From assembly GCF_019393635.1 (NCBI RefSeq), contig NC_057861.1:361320453-361384452 (forward strand): a stretch of DNA of 64,000 nt, written 5' to 3'. The position numbers and the translations under genes were made by a program. Source of the stretch: Dromiciops gliroides. Taxonomy: Eukaryota > Chordata > Mammalia > Microbiotheria > Microbiotheriidae. The stretch's first letter is position 1. Every line of letters starts with the position of its first letter. This document shows, in pieces, positions 56,757-64,000 of the stretch. The notes beneath the pieces are model-generated. The model saw only the letters and a list, made by a program, of their open reading frames with translations, did not search any database and was not told where the DNA came from.

Positions 56757-56781
56757 GGGGCAGCTAGGTGGTTCAGTGGAT
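56757..56781 (+). mobile_element. Isolated 25-base SINE head
   Basis: ggggcagctaggtggttcag tggat, then unrelated sequence. Only the 5' end of the family is present. Confidence 0.75.
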
Positions 56782-57323
56782 ATTTGAATTTGATTTTCAT
56801 TGCTCTGTCAAAGATCTTCAAAAATATAAAGACTGTCATTGACATTAACAAATCATGGGCTTTAATATCAGGCTAGTCCCTAGGTAACTCTACAAAGTTT
56901 CACAGAACATTTCCAAAATTTTTGGCAGTTTGGTCATAAAAACCCTTGGACCATTTTATTACTTTAGATCCAGCTCACAAGAGAATGGAATATAGATACA
57001 ATAGGAAATTCTTTTAATTAGCCCTCTTTTGTTCCATTGGAATGAATGGTTTGATTTAGGAGCTGATAAAGTCCCAAAGGTTAAATTTCACTAGGTTTTC
57101 CTCAAACCACCAGCACATCTTTATTTTGCTTTTACAAAGCAATTATGCCACAAATGTTGTGCATATTCACTATTATTTTCACATCTTCCTTTTACTATTT
57201 GCCCATTTCAAGAGAGACAATGAAAATAGCTTGTTATTAAAAATAAAGAAATATAATTAATGTTCAGCTTTGGTTCAGAAACAGGTTAGCCAATTAGCCA
57301 ATAATTTCATACCTTCCTTCTTT

Positions 57324-57469
57324 TTTTTTTTTAGTGAGGCAATTGGGGTTAAGTGACTTGCCCAGGGTCACACAGCTAGTAAGTGTTAAAGTGTCTGAGG
57401 CCGGACCTGAACCCAGGTACTCCTGACTCCAGGGCCAGTGCTCTATCCACTGCACCACCTAGCTGCCCC
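57324..57469 (-). mobile_element. CORE-SINE, CCTCACT-tail type with 16-bp TSD (antisense)
   Basis: Perfect duplication cataccttccttcttt at 57308-57323 and 57470-57485. Confidence 0.96.
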
Positions 57470-58176
57470 CATACCTTCCTTCTTTGGCTGAATTTCCACA
57501 TCTGGGAAACATGGATAGTGCTGATTCCATCCTTTTGACCTCACAAAAATGTGAGATTTTTGGAAGATCTGGCCCAATACAGTTATGAATATTTGCTTCT
57601 GGCCTGATAAGTCCCAGAGGAAGGACTCTGGAAGATTTTGAGTAACAGCCAATGGATCAAAAGGTTCTGGATTCAACTGGGAAGAAATACTAGTGGTGGT
57701 TTGTAACCTAGGGCTGATACTTCAGAAGAAAAATGTGAGCAATAAGCAGTAGCTGAAAACAAAAGGCCTTCCAAAAACCACTGTGGACTCCTATCCTTGA
57801 GAAGTTCAGAGTCAGTACCTACAGAACAATGATGGAAAATTTCACACCATTATCAGAGAAGATGCGCCTAGCAGATTTCATACTCCAATATCTCTTTGAA
57901 TATTCCAAAGGCCCTCAGCCAGCGCAGCAATGTTCCAATCTCCAAAGCATTCCAATTAAATTCTATTTAAAGTCTAAAGTGTATAGACTCTTGGTTGAAA
58001 GAGGGAAATTCAGATAAAAAGTAACTTCATTTTCTTCTTTAATCAATCAACCCATTCATCCTACTGTTTCTGATCAAAGACTAGTAACTGAGCACCAAGC
58101 ATAGCTCTGGAGCCTTTGAGCCACTGGATACAAAGATAAGAAGATAAACAAAATTCCTTCTATGTGGTTGTCTTAC

Positions 58177-58334
58177 CTTGATATCCTGGATCAGCTGCTG
58201 GGTAGGAGTGTCAATTGGAGCTTTGGTCTCCGTCACATTTTGTATGGCACTGGACCACCGGGTGGCCTCGTTTAGCAATTTGGTGTAGAGCCGATAACAG
58301 TGCTTCCTTCCATACACAGTGACATTCCAATAGC
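58177..58334 (-). CDS. MYO10: MYO10 exon: third PH domain, C-terminal part
   Basis: 158 bp, acceptor acttcag, donor gtaaga. It reads GYWNVTVYGRKHCYRLYT then the C-terminal helix LLNEATRWSSAIQNV, again with the PH-domain tryptophan, then the linker APIDTPTQQLIQDIK toward MyTH4. Phase at the end is 0. Confidence 0.96.
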
Positions 58335-59679
58335 CTGAAGTATCAGTGAACACACAATTACAAAGCTCTCTGAACCAAGGAGTCTGACTTGAGTTAGTAC
58401 TTCTTTGGGAAAGCTATCATCACGAATGGGATTAGGGGCCCTATTCCACCCTCTAAAATTGAGGCCTATGCTCTTGGGACCACCCTGACAGTTCTTCCCT
58501 TGGATAGTTAGAAGTGGGCAATGGACTTTCCTTCCAATTTCTCATTCCCTTCCCTTAGACTTTAATAAATGAATATACCAGGCAAGTTTGTGTGGATGGA
58601 TGTTGCTTAAGTCTTTTTCTTCTTCCTTTCCCACCCTCCTTCAAACTCTACTCTGATGAATTGACGACAAATAGAACAAAAAGAAAAAGATGATCACCCA
58701 GATTAAAAATAAACAAAACAAGAAAGGCTACCAACCATCTCCTCCAACCCCCAATCTAGTAAAAAACAGAGATGGTTTCTTTTGGATACACGTATGCATC
58801 TTGCTTTTCTATTAGATTAATCTCACTGACAATTGGGGCTGTGTTTTCTTCATGCTGCATGTACCACTGAGTATAATGCTATAAATTTTTAATGAAGATG
58901 AAAGAGTGAACACAAGAATATAGATGATTTAACTCTCACTACATCTATAAGATAATCTGCAAACCGTACCATGTCAATTTTTCCCACTCCCACTAAACAC
59001 TTAAATATCTACAACTGACTAATTTCTAAAGAGACACAACTCTACTGTATATTTTGTTCTCAAAAGTTAAAAAGACTTAACTGCAATTTTTAAAATTAAG
59101 TAATTACTCTTTGGCTATGGCAACATATGAAACTGAACATATTCCTTACCTAATATAACATGTTAGAAGTTGAATATAAAGTAGTGCACAGAACCCCATT
59201 CTACCAGGCATGATATACCTAAAGAAAAACTGCCAAGATTTGCTTTTGAACAGCACACAATCTTCATATCAATCCTTTAACCTAAAATTAATTATATCTT
59301 AGATATATCTAATGGCATATACTATTAACAGGCATAATAATTATAACTGATATTTATGGGGAGTTTTAGAATTAGAATTTTTAAATCTCAGAAAAACCTC
59401 ATCCAATTCTTTTTTTGAATTTCATGTGAACTTTCCCACAACTTAAATAAAAAAATCTTATTTATTTCAAACACAGACATAGCTCTGGAGCTACACACAC
59501 ACACACACACACTTTCTATTTATATAATCAAAGTCACAGAAACATAGTCTAAGAAGATACAAATGCAGTAAAGAAACTTCTGGAGAGAAAGACTAGACTC
59601 TGAGCAGTGCCCTTTGAGTCCAAAAACATTGTCCCAAGGTAGTTTTAATGAGATGTCATTATGTAAATGAAGCACTTAC
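58335..59679. other. MYO10 intron without recognised elements
   Basis: AT-rich sequence; a (CA)n run at 59,490-59,511 is the only simple feature. Confidence 0.5.
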
Positions 59680-59874
59680 CTGTTTCTTTGAAGATTTTTT
59701 CATCAGGTGGGACAACAGAACAGAGGCTATTCAGGACCAGGGTGCCCAGTTTCAGAGCATTCTTCTCTGAGCTTTTGTAATAATCCAAGGAGTTATGTGT
59801 TAGGACAAACCAACGCTTCTTCAACTTGAGTGAAGACACCTTGGGGCTATTTTTCACTTCCTTGTGTAACCATC
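59680..59874 (-). CDS. MYO10: MYO10 exon: third PH domain, N-terminal part
   Basis: 195 bp, acceptor tccaag, donor gtaagt. It begins GWLHKEVKNSPK and continues KLKKRWFVLTHNSLDYYKSS, the typical first beta strands of a PH domain with basic residues between strands 1 and 2 (here KLKKRW). It ends KIFKET plus one base of Gly. The protein is almost unchanged from what I recall of the human sequence, as expected for an essential tail domain. Confidence 0.96.
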
Positions 59875-60039
59875 CTTGGAAGAAAAAAAAATTTATATGG
59901 TGGGAATTAAAGGCCTTTACAATCATACAAAATACTAGATACTAAGTACAAATAAGGTGATATTCATGCATATAGTTGCATTCCTATTTTATGGTTTAAA
60001 ATGCCTTTTCACTTTCTTTTGTTAATAAGGTAACTTTTA

Positions 60040-60196
60040 GGGGGCAGCTAGATGGCGCAGTGGTTAAAGCACCGGCCCTGGATTCAGGAGTACCTGAGTT
60101 CAAATCCGGCCTCAGACACTTGACACTTACTAGCTGTGTGACCATGGGCAAGTCACTTAACCCCCATTGCCCCGCAAAAAAAAAAAAAAAAAAAAA
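60040..60196 (+). mobile_element. CORE-SINE, CCCAT-tail type with TSD
   Basis: Perfect 13-bp duplication aaggtaactttta at 60027-60039 and 60197-60209; tail cccccattgccccgcaaaaa with a long A run. Confidence 0.96.
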
Positions 60197-60332
60197 AAGG
60201 TAACTTTTAAAAGATATAATAAAATGAGTGTCATTAACTTTTAAACAATTTCACAAATCAAACACTATCAAAGAATACTCTTACAATGCACAGGATACTT
60301 TGAGAAATATCTTTGCAATCCATGAGCATTAC

Positions 60333-60475
60333 CTCTCACAATAAATTCTTGCCCCTCAACCCGGGTATCTCCTTTTGACCTCTGCAGCAGAGTTATCCAG
60401 TGGTGCATCTCCTCTGGTGTGTCAGCATTGCAGTGAAGGACCCGGTTAGCAGTGATGATCACAAATGAATTAGGC
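60333..60475 (-). CDS. MYO10: MYO10 exon: PH1 C-terminal half
   Basis: 143 bp, acceptor gtgcacag, donor gtaatg. It encodes PNSFVIITANRVLHCNA followed by the PH C-terminal helix TPEEMHHWITLLQRSK, with the invariant Trp of PH folds, and the linker GDTRVEGQEFIVR. In family structures this PH1N-PH2-PH1C unit senses PtdIns(3,4,5)P3 and releases the motor from autoinhibition. It ends one base into a Gly codon completed by the next exon. Confidence 0.95.
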
Positions 60476-61835
60476 CTGTGCACAGGGAAGAGAAAGTGGA
60501 AAAATCTATTAGCTAGACTGTCAACATAACCTTTGTTTGAACCACAACTAAAATGACTCTTTCCTGGCTTACCAATCATAGGTATAAACATTGCTGTGCT
60601 ATTTGTATTTTATATTAAAGCAAACACTGCTCACTTTTGGAGCATTTATTTTAAGCTTGATTAACCTTTACACTTGGAGCAACACATTCTGAAAGTTCTG
60701 GGAAGGGAAAACATTTTTAATGCAAAATTTTCCAAATGAAAACTTGGCTAGTTCTGGGAGAGCTAAATAAAGCAACTTTGGGGGGAAAAAATGATGATTT
60801 CCCCAAGTCAACTTTATTATTTATTGTAACATTGGGTTATAATATTGTGGATTAGTAATTAATGACAGGCAATTACCACCGATATAAGTAAATTAGGAAA
60901 AAGTTAAGAAAGTAAAATATCTTGGTATCTTTTCAAACCATTCTGTCCTATACATTTCATGTTAGCACTGGGATGAGGGCCAGGAAGTGGGGATACAGTG
61001 ACAGACTGTTTCTCTTGTCCTTTTCTGTTCTGGAATATTTTGACTCCTATAGGTCTGTCTTCCTACTGAAGGCCTCAGGTTAACCTGTTTGTTATGCCAA
61101 CGAATAAATAGTTTATAAATCTTTGGAAAGAAGAAAGTTACTGCCTGAAGGATATTAGTGTCTAAAGTAGAAAATGAGATGCTGTTTGTATAACCTTAAT
61201 ATACTCTATTACTATTAAACTATTGTAATGTATAATTCATCATATACATTTTATTACTATTATTTTCCTTGTGCAGGATTACTGTCTTAATGGTAACATG
61301 CAACTAAATAAAGAAGTATCCAAAAGGGAAAGAGACATATTTCTAAATTTCGTAAGTGAAGAAATATGAAATAGTAAGGGGATTAATTCCAGAACACAAT
61401 GTTGTTGGAAATTGTTGGAAATATATGGACCAATATTAAAAAAAATGTAATATTGTGCTCAAATAAATACTCTGAATAGTTAAAAAGAGTTGAGTGAAAC
61501 CTCCCTAGTGAACAGTGCCTTATACACAGTCAATGATCCATGAATATTTGTTAAATCAATGAGTCAAAGATATCTTAGATTAAGTCTTGTAAATTCAATT
61601 TAGTTTTTGTGGAGCACTAGGGACTATGCTACATCTATTCCTTTAATTACAATCTAATCTGGGGAACTGAGATTTATAGATGTCAAGCAAACTTATAACA
61701 TTTTTAAAAAGCACAGTAGATCACGTATTACAATATAGTAAATGCTACAAAGTTTAAAGAAGGGAGACAGAACAGTGGGAATGATTTCATGAAAGGGTGA
61801 AACGACTAGGGTGTAAAACCCCATGAAAGAAGATG
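60476..61835. other. MYO10 intron without recognised elements
   Basis: AT-rich; no gene, RNA or nameable repeat seen. Confidence 0.5.
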
Positions 61836-61839
61836 ATCT

Positions 61840-61925
61840 GTCTTTGTTCATCTTGGGGTCTCCCCAATCTTAAGCACTATGGTCAGAACATAAAATGTAC
61901 TTAATAAATGTTGACTGAATCTGAC
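61840..61925 (+). mobile_element. L2 3' end
   Basis: cttggggtctccccaatctt aagcac and gtacttaataaatgttgact g. Confidence 0.65.
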
Positions 61926-62004
61926 TTGAAATTCAGTGTGGCATAAAGGATAGAGTGGAATTCAAATCCAGGAAGACCTAAACAGTAATTTCATGTGGTC
62001 CATA

Positions 62005-62385
62005 ACAATAATAATGGGTTGCACTTCTGAGTTTCCAAGTTCACAAAACTTGTTCCTCACAATAATCTTGTGAGTTTGTTGGCGTATTTTTATCCCAGTT
62101 CTGTAGGTGAGGAAATTGAGGCTCAAAGATGCTATGGCTTAGATGGGGCAGCTAGATGGCGCAGTGGATTAAAGCACCAGCCTGGATTCAGGAGGACCCG
62201 AGTTCAAATCCAGCCTCAGACACTTGACACTTACTAGCTGAGTGACCCTGGGCAAGTCACTTACCCCTCATTGTGCCCCTTCCCCCAAAAATGATGCTAT
62301 GGCTTGTCTGTTGTCACACTGAGTTAGGACTCAAAACTCAGACCTTCTGCCTCAGAGCCACTGCTGTTCTCATTGCCTCTTGTAT
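62005..62385 (-). mobile_element. MIR-type SINE (antisense) split by a younger SINE
   Basis: cctcacaataatcttgtgag, ggtgaggaaattgaggctca before, and gtctgttgtcacactgagtt aggactcaaaactcag after, the inserted SINE at 62,141-62,292. Confidence 0.7.
62141..62292 (+). mobile_element. CORE-SINE, CCCAT-tail-like with TSD
   Basis: Perfect 13-bp duplication gatgctatggctt at 62128-62140 and 62293-62305; tail ccctcattgtgccccttccc. Confidence 0.95.
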
Positions 62386-62686
62386 CATTAGGCAATAATC
62401 TTCTGTGGTTCATAGGAAAAAACTAGGGAAGGAGCAATTGACTTTTAGAGATTTTCAATATAGTGCAAGCAAAATAATCTCCATTTGGGGCATAAATAAA
62501 ATTGACTTTGGATTTATAAATCACTGAAAACCATTATGGAAGAAATACTGCTTTGGATTTCCCTAATCCACCTTTGCATCCACCCTGGCCTTATTTTAAA
62601 AAACTTTTTATGAACAAATAATGAGGTTTATATATACAAAGTAAGTGATTAGCTTCTGGCCCCCTTAAAGACAAAGTTGAAATTAC

Positions 62687-62742
62687 CTATCTGGGTTGTC
62701 AGAAGCACACACAGAATCAATCAATCCCACGTCCAGAGTGCC
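62687..62742 (-). CDS. MYO10: MYO10 exon: start of PH1 C-terminal half
   Basis: A 56-bp exon too short to appear as an ORF. The acceptor tttgcag is followed by GGC ACT CTG GAC, reading GTLDVGLIDSVCASDNPD. It ends in AG before gtaatt, and these two bases combine with G of the next exon to give Arg. This is the first strand of PH1C, the half of the split PH1 domain that follows the inserted PH domain. A partly Pro/Asp-rich loop closes the exon. Confidence 0.93.
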
Positions 62743-63423
62743 CTGCAAAGGAATATGAGAGAGGAAATTAGTCAAGAAAACATTAAAGCACTTATTACAA
62801 CTGTTTCTATACCTGAAATTATATGGCTCTTAGCAAAAGAATTTAGAAAGGGCCCCCTTTATCCTTTGTTAACTGAAAAATAAGAAGAGCTCTCATTCAA
62901 GAGCCATTCCTGTCCTTTAGAAATCACCCATGACCTCTACTCAGTACTGAAGCTAGAGTGAAAGAAATTCTGAAACTTTGAAGAGCTCATCCTTGCAATC
63001 CAAATTATGGGAATGAAGGGGAATTTCCTGATTAGCTTAAACTGAATGCCTCTTCTATGAATAGCCAAAAATAATGCCTAATAGGTTAAAATGGATTTCA
63101 GGCATAGAGATAAAAGTCATCAGTCCTGCCTCTTTGGGAAAAAAAAAGTTGTAACTTGTTTTTCTAGTTCATTCTGTTTTCTCCCCACCCCACCCCCTTC
63201 TACATGATTTTTGGCCCATCAGTTCTACTTCCTTACCTTGTAAAATTATGGGTACATCATTAAAGATAATGGTAGTTTTTACCATCTTTTGTCATGTTAG
63301 TGGCCTTTCATGTTTATTAAATAAAAGATACCATTCTTGTTTTCTTTTATTTCCTCCCTAGTCTACCTTAGTACTCTTAATTTCCTTAACCTATGTTAGC
63401 AGCTAAGTAAAGCTTTCACTCAC

Positions 63424-63517
63424 CACTGCATTTTGTGGATTTGCTTGCTCATCATGCATTTCTCGAATCTCCTGGTCTGTGGATGCATGGACTTGACTCA
63501 GCACACTGAACCAGTGA
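63424..63517 (-). CDS. MYO10: MYO10 exon: end of a PH domain (tail residues 1-31)
   Basis: The acceptor cttacag precedes a phase-1 start (T, then CAC TGG). The exon reads HWFSVLSQVHAS, the C-terminal helix with the conserved tryptophan of the PH domain that is inserted into the split PH1 of myosin-X. It continues into the linker TDQEIREMHDEQ and ends GCA GTG before gtgagt. 94 bp. It is the first exon visible; the preceding exon is off the right edge. Confidence 0.93.
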
Positions 63518-64000
63518 CTGTAAGAAGGAAAGAGTAGGTGTCATTAAAAATAAAGGTTAAACTCTGAATTTATAAAAAGGCTGACCTAGAAGCAACCTTT
63601 TGGAAGGGGCCTCTGATTTCTACTTGGTTATGTTACACAGAAAATCACAGATAACAACTTATGTTTTTTGGCTCATTCAAGAGCAGTTAAAAATATCGGC
63701 ACCAATTGCTTTTAGGCCCCCTATAGCAGCAACCACAGGAGGGACTTCCTTTGCTTTTGCTTTCTGCTGCTCTGCTCCACTCTTCCTGGTGCACCCCCCC
63801 CTCCCTTGCCTCTAAGTGATCATTCAATATAGCAGGAAATACAATTAAAGGGAAAAAAATAAACATGATATTCCTATATAATTAGTAAATGTGGTAAAAC
63901 ATTTGTTAGTCATTCCACTGAAAATCCTTTTATCAAATACATTTATTGGATTGTTTTCTTTGAAAATAAGGATAAAAAGGAACTGGCCACATAAACGAAT

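Larger units (their letters stand above)
38345..63517 (-). other. MYO10: MYO10 gene, 3' part (tail exons and 3' UTR)
   Basis: Thirteen minus-strand exons splice in frame into a 762-residue C-terminal tail that I recognise as myosin-X. The order is 63424-63517, 62687-62742, 60333-60475, 59680-59874, 58177-58334, 55556-55679, 53222-53519, 51993-52200, 48077-48213, 44471-44591, 42743-43195, 40767-40958, 39772-39882. All twelve introns are GT-AG and every exon length matches the reading phase. Myosin-X is a plus-end actin motor of filopodium tips; this tail binds PIP3 (PH), microtubules (MyTH4) and integrin or netrin-receptor tails (FERM). The full human protein is about 2058 residues, so the motor, IQ motifs, coiled coil and first PH parts lie beyond position 64,000. 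Intron sequence outside the repeats listed separately shows nothing I recognise. The region 63,518-64,000 is upstream intron. Confidence 0.97.

Noticed and set aside
669-57480. Recurrent open reading frames encoding GQLGGAVDRALALESG-like or RQLGLSDLPRVTQLVSVKC-like peptides
   Set aside because: They are the two strands of the same CORE-SINE. Their similarity reflects repeat copies, not a gene family.
63518-64000. A further upstream MYO10 exon near the right edge
   Set aside because: No minus-strand frame continues the PH domain before HWFSVLSQ, and no suitable acceptor-donor pair encloses a plausible segment.

Overview
The window is nuclear DNA from a marsupial. The main clue is a CORE-SINE family beginning ggggcagctaggtggcgcag and ending in two or three alternative tails, present in about 30 copies on both strands. 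It sits with mammal-type L1, L2, MIR/Mar1-like SINEs and an RTE (BovB-like) LINE. I infer an Australian (australidelphian) marsupial from the look of the SINE, but the sequence alone does not settle the species.

The only intact host gene I can support is the 3' end of MYO10 (unconventional myosin-X), on the minus strand from about 38,345 to beyond the right edge. Thirteen coding exons (63,424-63,517 down to the stop at 39,772) join in frame through twelve GT-AG introns. They give the last 762 residues of the tail: the end of one PH domain, the second half of the split PH domain, a further PH domain, the MyTH4 domain and the complete FERM domain. The tail anchors this filopodial motor to PIP3 membranes, microtubules and cargo such as integrins. 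The motor, IQ and coiled-coil exons lie to the right, outside the window.

The left 38 kb is intergenic sequence downstream of MYO10, made largely of layered repeats. It holds an APE-type LINE endonuclease remnant (1-600), L2 copies (3,540-4,765, 26,880-28,140, 35,270-36,275), L1 copies (10,968-11,250, 14,215-15,755, 20,048-22,500, 23,475-24,885, 28,840-30,660), a Tigger-like transposase fossil carrying a hAT MITE (32,230-33,150), LTR-like fossils, an RPL7A processed pseudogene (29,462-30,264), and many SINEs with clear target-site duplications. Long stretches between these show nothing I recognise.

The MYO10 introns carry a 2.8-kb RTE/BovB-like LINE (48,421-51,190), a solo-LTR-like fossil (43,549-43,915), L2 ends and numerous SINEs.

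The most unusual structure is a 292-bp inverted repeat (27,086-27,377 against 28,347-28,638) with about 97% identity and no indels by hand alignment. A second, older inverted repeat lies at 25,645-26,190. Other points worth a look are linked diagnostic positions that split the SINE into subfamilies, RTE-like tails shared by a SINE and the RTE LINE, and insertion histories dated by nested target-site duplications.
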